Source: Candidatus Saccharimonadia bacterium (GTDB lineage: Bacteria > Patescibacteriota > Saccharimonadia > Saccharimonadales > Saccharimonadaceae). From it: a stretch of 64,000 bases of DNA. A program made the translations under genes and the position numbers. Every line of letters begins with the position of its first letter. Position 1 is the first letter of the stretch. Shown here in pieces: positions 33,735 to 43,507 of this stretch. The stretch lies in contig JALRBJ010000001.1 in assembly GCA_023257815.1 (NCBI GenBank), positions 1 to 64,000 on the forward strand, given 5' to 3'. Below the pieces are notes generated by a model. The model ran no database searches. It was not told the origin of the DNA and saw only the letters and a list, made by a program, of their open reading frames with translations.

Positions 33735-36050
33735 ATGTATCGACAAGGTAAGTACACAAAAAAAGTTGGCTTGATTAGCAGAACAAAGCGTTTTGTGAAT
33801 CGACGTTGGAAATGGTTTGCCGGCTTAAGTAAGCCCAAAAAAGCACTTGTCATAAGCGCTCCGATTTTGGCTTTCTTGATTATTACGCCAATTCTAACGT
33901 ATCTATACTACTATAACGATATAGGCGATCAAGAACGGCTACTAAATCGTAATAATACCGGTGTGGTTCTGATGGACAAGAATGGTAAGGTGTTCTTTTC
34001 GACTGATAATGCCCAGCGACGCGATACGGTGCCCCTAAGTAAAATATCTGACGATGCTGAGCATGCATTAATTGCATCTGAAGACAAAGAGTTTTATAAA
34101 CATTCTGGCTTTAATATTCTAAGTATCTTCCGAACACTTTATACCAATGTAGTTGCTCGTAACATTACTGGCGGTGGCTCAACTATTACACAGCAGCTTG
34201 CAAAAAATACATTACTGACCAAACAGCAGACCATCATGCGTAAGTATCAGGAGCTTGTGATTGCCATGGCGATTGAGCAACGTTATTCCAAGGACGAGAT
34301 TCTTACGATGTACTTGAACTCGGTATATTATGGCGAGAACTCATTTGGCATCGAAGAGGCTGCTAAGAATTACTTCAATAAAACACCTGATCAGCTTACC
34401 CTGGCAGAAAGCGCTATGTTAATTGGAGTATTGCCAGCGCCAAGTGCCTATTCGCCAATAAGCGGCGATCCGACACTTGCTAAAGAGCGTCAAACCACAG
34501 TGCTTACACGCATGGTGCGCAATGGCTATATAACTGAACAGCAAAAAACTGCAGCACTCGCCGAACAGCTTACGTATGCATCTGGTAGTAGTGTAATTAA
34601 GAACGAAGCACCGCACTTTACCGAAATGGTGCTTGGTGAATTGTACGATAAATATGGCGAAGAACAGGTGACTCGTTCTGGCTACCAGGTTACAACGACG
34701 CTTGACCTTGACCTACAAGAGAAGGCGAATGCGGCAGTCGATAGTAATATGAGCTTCATCCAAAGGAATGGTGGCTCGAATGCTAGCTTGGTTGCGATTG
34801 ACCCAAAGACAGGTGAAATCAGGGCTCTGGTGGGGAGTGCGGATTATAATAATGAACAATTTGGTAAGGTAAATATGGCCACAACTTTACGGCAGCCTGG
34901 ATCAAGCTTTAAGCCGATTTACTACGCCGATGCTCTTGCGAGTGGCAAAATTACTCCAGCTACAGTGCTAGAAGATAAAAAGACTGATTTTGGAGGGGGC
35001 TATTCGCCCCAAAACGCTGATCGTAAATTCCGTGGGAATGTTACCGTACGGCAAGCACTTAACTGGTCATTGAATATTCCAGCAATCAAAGTCTTACAGA
35101 AAGATGGCATTGATAATGCCCTGAGCACGGCTAAAAAATTAGGTATTTCAACACTGAAAGATAGTTCGAATTATGGCTTGTCCCTTGCACTTGGTTCAGC
35201 CGAAGTCCCACTAACCGAGATGACCAACGCATATGCAACTTTTGCAAATCAGGGCACACATTACGACAAAACTACTATTGCATCTATTAAAAACAAGTAT
35301 AACCAAACTATCTTTACTCAAGATCACAAAAGTTCCCTGGCTCTTAGTAGTGATGGAGCCTACCTGTTGTCAAACATCTTATCTGACAATCAAACAAGAA
35401 GCTCGGTATTTGGTTCGTCACTGAATGTCACGGGAACTGATGGACGCACGAAGAGCGTTGCTGTAAAAACTGGAACGACCGACGATTCCCGTGATGCCTG
35501 GACAATAGGATACACATCCGATATTGCGGTGGGAGTATGGGTTGGTAATAATGATAATACGATTATGAATAATGGTGGCGCTGGCATGGCTGGGCCAATT
35601 TGGCGAAACATGATGAAGCAGGCAATTGGGACGGCTTCGCCAAGCTTTGTGCAGCCGAGTGGCGTGACAAAAGAGACTGTCTGTACAACCATGGGCACTA
35701 AAACGGATGTATTTTTAGCCACTAATATACCGAAAAAATGTGAGGCCGAATCCAATATTCAAAAGCAAAACGAAGATAGTAATAAGCCTGTCCAACAACC
35801 AAAGTGTACGATTGCAGGCAAAGAAAGTCTGGATGCGAATGATCCAAAGTGTGTAGTTGATCAGTGTAAAGTAGAGGGGCTAGAAAATCTTGCTGCGAAT
35901 GATCCAAAGTGTGTTGAGCCTGATGATGCCGATGGTGACGGCGTAAGTGACGATAAGGACAATTGCCCGAACACGCCGCCTGGAGCAACGGTAAATAATC
36001 AAGGTTGTGTCGTCATTACTCTTCCTGGTAATAACGGAAACAGACCATGA
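33735..36050 (+). CDS. Class A penicillin-binding protein with thrombospondin-3-like tail
   Basis: 771 residues; makes and crosslinks peptidoglycan. TM about 38-60. Glycosyltransferase GT51: ASEDKEFYKHSGF near 113 (catalytic Glu), GGGSTITQQLAKN, and YLNSVYYGENSFGIEEAAKNYF. Transpeptidase: SSFKP near residue 389 (catalytic Ser), SLN near 444, KTGTT near 578. The last ~100 residues are unusual: two repeats with ANDPKCV and a calcium-binding-like DADGDGVSDDKDNCPNTPPG, typical of thrombospondin type 3 repeats, placed outside the cell. The stop overlaps ruvA (ATGA). Confidence 0.93.
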   Translation: MYRQGKYTKKVGLISRTKRFVNRRWKWFAGLSKPKKALVISAPILAFLIITPILTYLYYYNDIGDQERLLNRNNTGVVLMDKNGKVFFSTDNAQRRDTVPLSKISDDAEHALIASEDKEFYKHSGFNILSIFRTLYTNVVARNITGGGSTITQQLAKNTLLTKQQTIMRKYQELVIAMAIEQRYSKDEILTMYLNSVYYGENSFGIEEAAKNYFNKTPDQLTLAESAMLIGVLPAPSAYSPISGDPTLAKERQTTVLTRMVRNGYITEQQKTAALAEQLTYASGSSVIKNEAPHFTEMVLGELYDKYGEEQVTRSGYQVTTTLDLDLQEKANAAVDSNMSFIQRNGGSNASLVAIDPKTGEIRALVGSADYNNEQFGKVNMATTLRQPGSSFKPIYYADALASGKITPATVLEDKKTDFGGGYSPQNADRKFRGNVTVRQALNWSLNIPAIKVLQKDGIDNALSTAKKLGISTLKDSSNYGLSLALGSAEVPLTEMTNAYATFANQGTHYDKTTIASIKNKYNQTIFTQDHKSSLALSSDGAYLLSNILSDNQTRSSVFGSSLNVTGTDGRTKSVAVKTGTTDDSRDAWTIGYTSDIAVGVWVGNNDNTIMNNGGAGMAGPIWRNMMKQAIGTASPSFVQPSGVTKETVCTTMGTKTDVFLATNIPKKCEAESNIQKQNEDSNKPVQQPKCTIAGKESLDANDPKCVVDQCKVEGLENLAANDPKCVEPDDADGDGVSDDKDNCPNTPPGATVNNQGCVVITLPGNNGNRP

Positions 36051-36616
36051 TAGCGCACATTAAGGGTATAATTGCCGAAAAGTTTGCAGGATCAGTTATC
36101 GTAGATGTTTCTGGAGTAGGCTATGAACTGCAAGTGCCACTTGGTGATTTTGAAACAGCTTTACTTGGTGAGGACGTAAAATTCTATACGTATCATCATG
36201 TTCGCGAGCAGTCCGAAGATCTGTACGGCTTTAGTACGTTAGCAGCAAAAAAACTATTCGAGCTACTGATTACCGTCCAAGGTATCGGACCAAAAGCAGC
36301 ACTTGCAATCTTAAGCCTAGGTACTGCCGAACAAGTACGCAATGCTATTGCAAATGGTGATGTTGCATTTGTTACCAAAGCAAGTGGTGTTGGTAAAAAA
36401 TCAGCCGAGCGCGTAATAGTTGACTTGAGCGATAAGGTTGGTCTTCCTGCGCACTACGAAAAAGCGGCCATTCAAACCGAACTAAACACCAATGATGAAG
36501 CGCTTGAAGCCTTGATGGCGCTTGGATATACGCTTGCAGATGCTACGAAAGCACTTGAAAATGTTGATGCAAGTTTGCCAACGGCAAAGCGTGTTACCGA
36601 GGCATTGAAGCAGTGA
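36047..36616 (+). CDS. ruvA: Holliday junction branch migration protein RuvA
   Basis: 189 residues. OB-fold start MIAHIKGIIAEKFAGSVIVD; HhH motifs LLITVQGIGPKAALAILS and VTKASGVGKKSAERVIVDL; C-terminal UBA-like domain NDEALEALMALGYTLADATKAL that contacts RuvB. Overlaps pbp1A upstream by 4 nt and the PPC gene downstream by 4 nt. Confidence 0.96.
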   Translation: MIAHIKGIIAEKFAGSVIVDVSGVGYELQVPLGDFETALLGEDVKFYTYHHVREQSEDLYGFSTLAAKKLFELLITVQGIGPKAALAILSLGTAEQVRNAIANGDVAFVTKASGVGKKSAERVIVDLSDKVGLPAHYEKAAIQTELNTNDEALEALMALGYTLADATKALENVDASLPTAKRVTEALKQ

Positions 36617-37026
36617 AACTTCTTGCCTATAGGCTGAAAGCAGGCGATCCTTTGAAGGAAAAAATAGAAGAGATCGTAGCGTCTCAAAACTTGAATTCAG
36701 CAACTGTTATTAGTGCTGTTGGAAGTCTTAGTAAGGTCGTCGTAAGGATGGCTGGGGCATCTCCTGCAGCACAGGACATAAGAACATACGAAGGCTCGTA
36801 CGAAGTCGTATCATTAATTGGTAATCTTGGTCAAGGACGCACTCACCTACATGTGGCTTTTTCTGACAGTGAAGGTAATGTAGTTGGGGGTCATCTTAAA
36901 GAGGGTACCATTGTACATACGACAGCTGAGCTGGTAATTGCAGCTGATAATAGTTTATTATTCAGCGAAGAGGTTGATGATCGGACTGGATTTGGCGAAC
37001 TAAGGATTGATAAGAATGGCAATTGA
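36613..37026 (+). CDS. PPC/DUF296 domain protein
   Basis: 137 residues, a single PPC (plants and prokaryotes conserved) domain: [36 protein letters not shown], then [20 protein letters not shown] with the histidines that bind metal in this fold. PPC proteins form trimers; some bind DNA through an extra AT-hook, absent here. The start is a GTG overlapping the ruvA stop (GTGA), and the end overlaps ruvB by 11 nt, so it is built into the ruv operon. Confidence 0.88.
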   Translation: MKLLAYRLKAGDPLKEKIEEIVASQNLNSATVISAVGSLSKVVVRMAGASPAAQDIRTYEGSYEVVSLIGNLGQGRTHLHVAFSDSEGNVVGGHLKEGTIVHTTAELVIAADNSLLFSEEVDDRTGFGELRIDKNGN

Positions 37027-38017
37027 AAGAATTATAGATACTGGCGTTCACGATAGCGATAGTGAAGAGCAGATTATTGAAGTTACACTGCGTCCCCAGA
37101 ACTTTGATGAGTATATTGGCCAGGAACGGCTGAAGAAAAACTTAAAGCTTGCGATTGCGGCAGCAAAAAAACGTGGTGAACCAATCGATCACGTACTGCT
37201 CTATGGCCCACCAGGACTCGGAAAGACCACCATGGCAACTGTAATTGCAAACGAAATGGGAGTTGGGTTGCGTGTAACCGCAGGGCCCGCGATTGAACGC
37301 GCTGGTGACTTGGCGAGTATTTTAACTAACTTGAATGACGGCGACATCCTATTTATTGATGAGATTCACCGGCTTAGCCGAGCAGTAGAAGAAGTTCTAT
37401 ATAGTGCGATGGAAGATTTTAAGTTAGATATCGTAATCGGTAAAGGGCCGGCAGCGCGAAGTGTTCGTTTGGACTTACCAAAGTTTACTGTAATAGGTGC
37501 AACTACACGAACTGGTAGCTTGGCTGCACCCCTGCGTGACCGATTCGGTCATTTATATCGACTGGAGTTCTATACTCCAGAAGAAATCGCAAAGATTATT
37601 ACTAGAGCAGCCAAAATCTTGAATACGAATATTCATTCGGAATCAGCAGCTATGCTCTCAACCAGGGCGCGCTTGACTCCGCGTATTGCTAATAGGTTGC
37701 TTAAGCGAGTTCGAGATTACGCTGATGTGAATGGCGACGGCATAATAGATGCTGCTATTACAAGTAAAGCACTTAGGATGATGGAAATTGATGAGATGGG
37801 GCTAGATCCAGCCGATCGGTTGATGCTGCGGAGTATTATTGATAATTATGGGGATAGCCCCGTGGGGTTATCAACGATTTCGGCTTTAACAGGTGACGAG
37901 ACATCAACAATTGAAGATTTTTACGAGCCATACCTACTACAGATTGGGTTTGTTGAACGAACTCCTAGGGGAAGGCGGGTTACGCCAAAAGCTCGTAAAC
38001 ATGTAGAAAGAGGGTAG
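37016..38017 (+). CDS. ruvB: Holliday junction DNA helicase RuvB
   Basis: 333 residues, AAA+ motor for branch migration. [19 protein letters not shown], Walker [13 protein letters not shown], Walker [13 protein letters not shown], sensor 1 [18 protein letters not shown] with the arginine finger region, then the C-terminal winged helix ending [15 protein letters not shown]. The ATG at 37016 lies inside the preceding gene; the TTG three codons earlier is less likely. Confidence 0.97.
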   Translation: MAIERIIDTGVHDSDSEEQIIEVTLRPQNFDEYIGQERLKKNLKLAIAAAKKRGEPIDHVLLYGPPGLGKTTMATVIANEMGVGLRVTAGPAIERAGDLASILTNLNDGDILFIDEIHRLSRAVEEVLYSAMEDFKLDIVIGKGPAARSVRLDLPKFTVIGATTRTGSLAAPLRDRFGHLYRLEFYTPEEIAKIITRAAKILNTNIHSESAAMLSTRARLTPRIANRLLKRVRDYADVNGDGIIDAAITSKALRMMEIDEMGLDPADRLMLRSIIDNYGDSPVGLSTISALTGDETSTIEDFYEPYLLQIGFVERTPRGRRVTPKARKHVERG

Positions 38018-38029
38018 TATAATAGTTTT

Positions 38030-38788
38030 ATGAGTCAATCGCCACAAGTAAACGATGCAAAGCAAGACGTACAGTCACATGTAACGGCCGCACCAAACAC
38101 GATGCCAGGTGAAAATTATGATCCGCAAATACGAGTTCAATATGCCAATGAACCAGAAGTTGTACATGCAAGGCGTAGCCCTGAGGCTGCTAATTTATCG
38201 ATAAGTCCCGAAAACCAAGAACGCTGCGAGGAATCCGCCAAAAACTATCCCCATCTAAACTTAAGCGATGGTGAGTTTGTGATTCTTGATGTTAAGCGAC
38301 ATCCTATTGGACTATTAGCACCAATTCTAGCGACTGGTGCAATATTGGTAGCACTTGTAGCCGTGCTAGTACTGTATCCTGACACACCATCTAGCGTCAT
38401 GACAGCAATGCCCACATATGGCCAGATATTGTTACCTACGTTGCTATTGATGGCACTGGTTGCACTTGGTGGAACTGTGGCATTATGGGTATACTTACAA
38501 AATCATTTTTATATGACTAATGAAAGTGTGATTCAAGAGATCCAGCAAGGGTTGTTTGCCCGACATGAACAAACTGTTAGTTTGGGTAGCATTGAAGACG
38601 CCAGTTTTAAGCAAGTTGGTCTTTTGCAGACTATGTTAAATTACGGTACCGTACGACTAAGTACCGAAGGTGAGGAAACGACGTATCGATTTGCCTACGT
38701 TGCTAATCCTCGCAGGCATGTGGCGATCTTAAACAATGCAATAGAAGCCTTCAAAAACGGCCGGCCGGTCGATCCATACGAAAGTTAG
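38030..38788 (+). CDS. Bacterial PH-domain membrane protein (YdbS-like)
   Basis: 252 residues. A polar, low-complexity N-terminus (about 1-75), two TM helices (about 90-112 and 128-152: LLPTLLLMALVALGGTVALWVYL), then a bPH2-like domain with FYMTNESVIQEIQQGLFARHEQTVSLGSIED and NYGTVRLSTEGEET. This TM-TM-PH layout is common in membrane proteins of unknown role. TATAAT ends 6 nt before the ATG, right after the ruvB stop. Confidence 0.8.
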   Translation: MSQSPQVNDAKQDVQSHVTAAPNTMPGENYDPQIRVQYANEPEVVHARRSPEAANLSISPENQERCEESAKNYPHLNLSDGEFVILDVKRHPIGLLAPILATGAILVALVAVLVLYPDTPSSVMTAMPTYGQILLPTLLLMALVALGGTVALWVYLQNHFYMTNESVIQEIQQGLFARHEQTVSLGSIEDASFKQVGLLQTMLNYGTVRLSTEGEETTYRFAYVANPRRHVAILNNAIEAFKNGRPVDPYES

Positions 38789-38796
38789 CGAAATAT

Positions 38797-39186
38797 TTAC
38801 TGATTGCGACTAGTTTTAACAAAGTCCGCTTCGTTTTGTAGCTTTGCTCGTAAGGAGTAACTTTTACAGGCCTCACCTGTGCAATTTTTACCTTCGTATC
38901 GATAATCTGAACCAGTTTTGCCTAGAATCTTACCGTTAGGGTCTTTAAATACAGCAGAATCAACAGAGGGGAGTGTAGAAGCTGTTAGTGACTTGGGATA
39001 GCTTTTATGAGTAGGATAATAAACTTCTTCAAGGCTGTAATACATAGCGTTTATGGCTGTCTTTCGTTTGTCGTCACGAGCAGCTGTTTCGATGTTAGTT
39101 TTTTGCGACCAAAATACTGCCCCAATTACGACGAGTAAGAGAATAAGGGAAAGTAATTCTATGACGGTGAATCCACGTTGTTTCAT
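38797..39186 (-). CDS. Type IV prepilin-like protein
   Basis: 129 residues with a class III signal: KQRG|FTVIELLSLILLLVVIG, a cleavage site after G5 and Glu at +5 of the mature protein. It is followed by an alpha-helical spine and a C-terminal head with two cysteines (NCTGEACKS) likely bridged. Probably a minor or major pilin for the machine encoded at 42-47.6 kb. The minus-strand TATAAT (39200-39195) ends 8 nt before the ATG. Confidence 0.88.
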   Translation of the reverse strand: MKQRGFTVIELLSLILLLVVIGAVFWSQKTNIETAARDDKRKTAINAMYYSLEEVYYPTHKSYPKSLTASTLPSVDSAVFKDPNGKILGKTGSDYRYEGKNCTGEACKSYSLRAKLQNEADFVKTSRNQ

Positions 39187-39221
39187 TAAGAGTTATTATA
39201 GCAAATTATTAGGCGCGGCCG

Positions 39222-39258
39222 TATAATAGTACGTAAGCAGTAAGAGAGGGAGAAACTT
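39222..39258 (+). promoter_or_regulatory. recA -10 box, leader and Shine-Dalgarno
   Basis: TATAAT at 39222-39227 and GAGAGGGAG at about 39243-39251, 7 nt before the GTG start. recA is one of few first-in-operon genes here with a leader and Shine-Dalgarno site. No LexA-type dyad is evident. Confidence 0.65.
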
Positions 39259-40296
39259 GTGGCTAAGAAGGCTGAGAAACCTGCGGTGGGAACAGAGAAA
39301 CCAGATCAAGAAGGTAAACTAAAAGCACTTGGTCTTGCGATGGATCAAATCACCAAACAATTTGGTGATGGATCAATCATGAAGCTTGGTGAGGCTAAGA
39401 AAGTTGATGTTGAATTACTATCGAGTGGTTCGCTATCGCTTGACTTGGCGCTTGGTGGCGGGTACCCAAAAGGACGAATTATTGAGATTTACGGACCTGA
39501 AAGTTCAGGTAAAACAACACTAACACTTCATGCGATTGCCGAAATCCAAAAGCAAGGTGGTACGGCAGCATTTATTGATGCCGAACATGCCCTTGATCCG
39601 GCATATGCCAAAAAACTTGGTGTTGATACCGACAACTTGCTTGTAAGCCAGCCTGATAATGGTGAGCAGGCACTTGAGATTGCCGAAACGTTGGTGCGTT
39701 CAAATGCGGTTGATTTGGTGGTAGTTGACTCGGTTGCAGCACTGGTGCCACAGGCCGAGATTGATGGCGATATGGGCGATAGCCACATGGGGCTTCAGGC
39801 ACGTCTGATGAGCCAGGCACTGCGTAAGCTCACGGGTATTATTAACAAGAGCAAAACAACGGTCATTTTCATCAATCAGATTCGTATGAAGATTGGTGTA
39901 ATGTTTGGTAATCCAGAAACAACGACTGGTGGTAATGCATTAAAATTCTACGCCAGCGTACGTCTTGATATCCGTCGTATTGGCCAGCTAAAAGTAGGTG
40001 AAGATATTATTGGTAACCGTACCAAAGTGAAAGTGGTGAAGAATAAGATTGCGCCGCCATTTAGGATTGCCGAGTTCGACATCATGTATAACGAAGGTAT
40101 TTCTAAGACTGGTGATGTGCTAGATCTTGCTGCACTACATAACGTTGTTGGCAAATCAGGTGCATGGTACGACTACAAAGATGGCAAAATCGGCCAGGGT
40201 CGTGAAGCTGTAAAAGTGTACTTAAAAGAGAATTCAAAAGTTCTTGCGGAAATCGAAAAAGAAGTTCGCAAAAGAGTAGCTGAATTAGAAGGCTAG
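39259..40296 (+). CDS. recA: Recombinase RecA
   Basis: 345 residues, normal length. N-terminal linker helix, Walker [11 protein letters not shown] near residue 74, [17 protein letters not shown], Walker [12 protein letters not shown]1 [21 protein letters not shown], and [29 protein letters not shown] as L2. GTG start (no ATG nearby). Followed by a NUDIX gene and recX. Confidence 0.98.
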   Translation: MAKKAEKPAVGTEKPDQEGKLKALGLAMDQITKQFGDGSIMKLGEAKKVDVELLSSGSLSLDLALGGGYPKGRIIEIYGPESSGKTTLTLHAIAEIQKQGGTAAFIDAEHALDPAYAKKLGVDTDNLLVSQPDNGEQALEIAETLVRSNAVDLVVVDSVAALVPQAEIDGDMGDSHMGLQARLMSQALRKLTGIINKSKTTVIFINQIRMKIGVMFGNPETTTGGNALKFYASVRLDIRRIGQLKVGEDIIGNRTKVKVVKNKIAPPFRIAEFDIMYNEGISKTGDVLDLAALHNVVGKSGAWYDYKDGKIGQGREAVKVYLKENSKVLAEIEKEVRKRVAELEG

Positions 40297-40300
40297 TTTG

Positions 40301-40822
40301 ATGGCCGACTTATTAGTTCAGCTTGTAGACGAGAATGACAATCCTACACGTGGTGGTAACAAAGATGAGATTTTCAGAGACGGCTTACTGCATCGTATAG
40401 TCAGAATTATGCTATTTGATGAACACGGTAACATCTTGATTCAAAAACGGGTACCCCATGCAAGACTTTTTCCAGGCTGTTGGGATAATTCAGCAGCTGG
40501 TCATGTTGATGAAGGCGAAGATTACCTCGTTGCTGGTAAAAGAGAGCTGAAGGAGGAACTAGGACTTTCGACTGAGCTTGCGGAAGCCGCATACTTTCGT
40601 GCCTACTCTGAAGATGGCAATAAAAAGCTTAATCGGTTTACTAAAATTTACACATCTACGATTCCTCATGACGCAAAGTTTATACTTCAACCTGAAGAGG
40701 TGGTTAGTGTAAAATGGGTGACCATCAGTGAACTTGCTAAGTTGGTTAATGAACACCCCAATAGTATTACTGACGGCTTAAAACAGGCGTTTGAGCGGCT
40801 TAAGCTCAATGAAAATCACTAA
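40301..40822 (+). CDS. NUDIX hydrolase, IDI-like subgroup
   Basis: 173 residues. Nudix box GHVDEGEDYLVAGKRELKEE followed by L-G-L; upstream LIQKRVPHARLFPGCWDNSAAG is typical of the isopentenyl-diphosphate-isomerase-like / YfcD NUDIX subgroup. Substrate unknown; this subgroup often acts on nucleotide sugars or isoprenoid phosphates. Starts 4 nt after recA and overlaps recX by 14 nt, so all three are coupled. Confidence 0.88.
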   Translation: MADLLVQLVDENDNPTRGGNKDEIFRDGLLHRIVRIMLFDEHGNILIQKRVPHARLFPGCWDNSAAGHVDEGEDYLVAGKRELKEELGLSTELAEAAYFRAYSEDGNKKLNRFTKIYTSTIPHDAKFILQPEEVVSVKWVTISELAKLVNEHPNSITDGLKQAFERLKLNENH

Positions 40823-41453
40823 CATCTCAACCCAAGCTAAAAACCGAGACAGGGTAAATGTCTCAGTAGATGGCGTGTACAGCTTTTCGCTTGATATCAC
40901 TCAAATCAGTGAACTTGGTATAAAAATAGGGAACGAGTACTCGGAAGAAGAGCTATTGGAGCTTGAGAATGAGAGTCAGTTTGGTAAACTGTACGCTCGT
41001 GCGCTTGAGTATTGCTTGATGCGGCCACATTCTGGTAAAGAAGTACGTGACTATATGCAGCGTAAAACTCTAACGAGCCGATACAAGGCAAAAGACGGCA
41101 GTCTTAAGGAGAGAGCGGGAGTAAGCCAAGCAAATGCGGATAGGACATTTAACCGTTTAGTTGATCGAGGTTATGTGAACGATGAAAAGTTTACACGGTT
41201 TTGGGTGGAGAATCGTAATCAGACCAAAGGAATTAGTAAACGAAAACTTATTGCGGAACTGCGCCAAAAAGGCGTGAATCAGCTAATTATTGATCAGGTC
41301 TTTGAGGAATCTGACAGAGATGAAGGCTTGGAACTTAAGAAAATAATCGCTAAAAAACAATCAAAGTATGACGAACCAAAACTGATAGCCTATCTTGCCA
41401 GACAAGGCTTTAATTACGATGATATAAAGGATGCATTAGCAGTTCAAGATTAA
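40809..41453 (+). CDS. recX: Regulatory protein RecX
   Basis: 214 residues. Modulates RecA filaments. Three-helix repeats: ARALEYCLMRPHSGKEVRDYM, VDRGYVNDEKFTRFWVENR with KGISKRKLIAELRQKGV, and the end repeat LIAYLARQGFNYDDIKDAL. The start is the ATG at 40809 inside the NUDIX gene. The end overlaps the convergent PRC-barrel gene by 4 nt. Confidence 0.92.
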   Translation: MKITNISTQAKNRDRVNVSVDGVYSFSLDITQISELGIKIGNEYSEEELLELENESQFGKLYARALEYCLMRPHSGKEVRDYMQRKTLTSRYKAKDGSLKERAGVSQANADRTFNRLVDRGYVNDEKFTRFWVENRNQTKGISKRKLIAELRQKGVNQLIIDQVFEESDRDEGLELKKIIAKKQSKYDEPKLIAYLARQGFNYDDIKDALAVQD

Positions 41454-42034
41454 GGCCAGCGAGTTTCAAAATCTATAGCTTCTGGCTGTACGTTTGTATT
41501 ACGGAAGGGATTTGTATATTCACGAATAGAATCCTTAACCGGTTCTTTTGCTGAAAGAGACTTTACTTGCACGAATGAATTATGCACTTTTACAACTTGA
41601 GATCGATGAATTAAAAGTTCTGTTTCGTTGAAGCTTTTAAGGAGTGGACGCTTAACAACGAGTTGCTGAACTGAAAAACTTCCCGCATCAACAGTAAAGC
41701 TTGCAACTTTTCCAAGCTTTTTATCTTTCTCATCGATTACGTCTATACCAATGAGTTCGAATTTAAAATCGTACACTTGCTTGATCTTTATAACGTCATC
41801 AAGTCCTACGAATTCATCACTGCTATCAACAATAAACCCCAGAGTGGAAAGTTCACGGACATCTGTTGGACGAAGAAATGATGGATGTTCATTAAGGGTC
41901 TGCCCCTCTAGCTGATAGGCAACGACGGTGAGATCCCTTGGATCAATAACAACCTTGCTTGTATGCGCAAGTTCGCCACCGGTCTGTAGACTCATAACAG
42001 GTGTTCCAATTAATCGTTCAAGTGAAATAAGCAT
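41450..42034 (-). CDS. PRC-barrel domain protein
   Basis: 194 residues with two PRC-barrel-like halves: ERLIGTPVMSLQTGGELAHTSKVVIDP near the N-terminus and LIGIDVIDEKDKKLGKVASFTVDAG in the middle. PRC barrels occur in RimM and in photosynthetic and cell-division proteins as interaction modules. It lies downstream of the pilus operon but has its own TATACT box 8 nt before the ATG. Function unknown. Confidence 0.8.
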   Translation of the reverse strand: MLISLERLIGTPVMSLQTGGELAHTSKVVIDPRDLTVVAYQLEGQTLNEHPSFLRPTDVRELSTLGFIVDSSDEFVGLDDVIKIKQVYDFKFELIGIDVIDEKDKKLGKVASFTVDAGSFSVQQLVVKRPLLKSFNETELLIHRSQVVKVHNSFVQVKSLSAKEPVKDSIREYTNPFRNTNVQPEAIDFETRWP

Positions 42035-42063
42035 ACGCTTATAGTATAACTATAGCAAGCTGA

Positions 42064-42336
42064 CTATTCAACGAATGGATTTGATCGTTCACCAATCTGA
42101 GCGGGTGGTACACTGCTACGTTTTAGTAGTTGGATGGTACTTTCGTCAAACTGACCACTAATGGCTTGACTAGAACTTGATGCGACGGTCGATGACATCT
42201 GAATAATTGACGTAAGTGTAAGTATGGCTGCGAACAAGCCACCACTTACTAGCAGGAAGAATAGTAGCGTATGAAAGCGTCGCATAAAACGTAGAAGTGG
42301 TGTTAGTAATTCTGCGAAGTTAAGATTTTGTTTCAT
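42064..42336 (-). CDS. Small single-TM pilus-operon protein
   Basis: 90 residues: one hydrophobic helix (about 23-45) and a short extracytoplasmic tail ending PPAQIGERSNPFVE. It starts in the pilO stop (TAATG), so it belongs to the pilM-N-O operon at the place where pilP usually is. The final S-N-P-F resembles the DPF-type motif of PilP, but the protein is far shorter. Likely an assembly-platform accessory. Confidence 0.7.
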   Translation of the reverse strand: MKQNLNFAELLTPLLRFMRRFHTLLFFLLVSGGLFAAILTLTSIIQMSSTVASSSSQAISGQFDESTIQLLKRSSVPPAQIGERSNPFVE

Positions 42337-42944
42337 TATTTTACGTATACCTCTATTAGAAGTGACTGAGTACCTACTTGGCTGCCTTGATCTTTTGATA
42401 ATGTTAGACTTGTGGGTTGCATTTTGAGGTCGTTACTTTCGAGTGCACCCAAGAATTGCATGAGTGTGCTGTATTCTAGCGGAGTTTTAATCGATACCGA
42501 AACGGTTCTTTTAGTAACACCAGGCGTACTAGCTGTAGCGGGTGTTGTGCTGGTGCCTGTTGCTTGCGGTGGGGCGCTTGTTGTCGGAGCGGCAGAGCCT
42601 GATGAATCCGTAAACTCAACCCCTGTAATTGTTACTCCAGTTTGAGCTGCAATATTTGAGATATTTCCTATAACTTTATCGGCAAAATCAGCACTATTAG
42701 CCACAACAGACTGAGTTTTCTTGATAACCTCTTGTTCTTGCTCAAGTTTTGATTTAAGGCCTCGTAAGGTTTGAATGTTGCTATCCCCTGATGCTGCATC
42801 TGCGTTGAGTTGACTTATGGTTGCTGCGTAGTGCTCAAGCCCTGATTTTACATACAAGAAGCCACTTGCTGCTGCTGCTACGATGGCTATCATTATGATA
42901 AACAGAACGATTCGTAATCTTCTTGCTGTCATCCCGTTTTTCAT
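42336..42944 (-). CDS. pilO: Type IV pilus inner-membrane protein PilO-like
   Basis: 202 residues: TM about 9-28, a coiled coil (about 35-80, SKLEQEQEVIKKTQSVV), an alanine/threonine/proline-rich linker, then a ferredoxin-like domain with VSVSIKTPLEYSTLMQFLGALE and PTSLTLSKDQG. This is the PilO layout. Overlaps pilN by ATGA and the next gene by TAATG. Confidence 0.85.
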   Translation of the reverse strand: MKNGMTARRLRIVLFIIMIAIVAAAASGFLYVKSGLEHYAATISQLNADAASGDSNIQTLRGLKSKLEQEQEVIKKTQSVVANSADFADKVIGNISNIAAQTGVTITGVEFTDSSGSAAPTTSAPPQATGTSTTPATASTPGVTKRTVSVSIKTPLEYSTLMQFLGALESNDLKMQPTSLTLSKDQGSQVGTQSLLIEVYVK

Positions 42945-43507
42945 TGAGCAGCCCCTTTATTGATAACAACACCCAAATTTACCTTAACAGGGTAGTCTGT
43001 GCCTGATCCGTTTGAGGCTCCCGATTGGATTGACTGGATTTCAACGCTGGAGAACACATCTTGTTTACGTGCAAATGAATCTTTAAGCTTGGCTGCATCT
43101 TCAAACGACTTCGCGCTCGCTGTGATTGTTATCTTTGTGCCGAACGTTTGCGGATCAAGGGCAAGACCATCAAGTATTACATTTTTGGGTACTGCATCAG
43201 CGATTTTATAGACTAATCGAGCGAACGAAATGTGTTGGTCTAAGATTGATTTAGCCACTGTTAAATCTGAACGAAATGCATCAGCTTGAGCTTTTATAGA
43301 CTGATATTGACCAACGCGCTGTTGGTTCTCGGCAACCTTTTGTTCTGCAGAGTCACGCGCACCGTTTAGAGCAATGTACGATCCTGCTACGAGTCCTCCA
43401 AGTGTGGTTATGGCAGCAATAAGGATTGCAATATAACGAATTAATAGCACGTTGGTTCGAGCTGCGCGGATTTCAGCTTTATGGCTGTCTGGAAGTAAGT
43501 TGATCAC
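42941..43507 (-). CDS. pilN: Type IV pilus inner-membrane protein PilN-like
   Basis: 188 residues: the conserved N-terminal INLLPDSHK motif that docks onto PilM, TM about 24-46, a coiled coil and a C-terminal ferredoxin-like domain (PKNVILDGLALDPQTFGTKI). Overlaps pilM by 4 nt. Confidence 0.9.
   Translation of the reverse strand: MINLLPDSHKAEIRAARTNVLLIRYIAILIAAITTLGGLVAGSYIALNGARDSAEQKVAENQQRVGQYQSIKAQADAFRSDLTVAKSILDQHISFARLVYKIADAVPKNVILDGLALDPQTFGTKITITASAKSFEDAAKLKDSFARKQDVFSSVEIQSIQSGASNGSGTDYPVKVNLGVVINKGAAQ

Noticed and set aside
39181-39258. LexA/SOS box at recA
   Set aside because: Neither a CGAAC-N4-GTTCG-type nor a CTG-N10-CAG dyad is positioned at the promoter.
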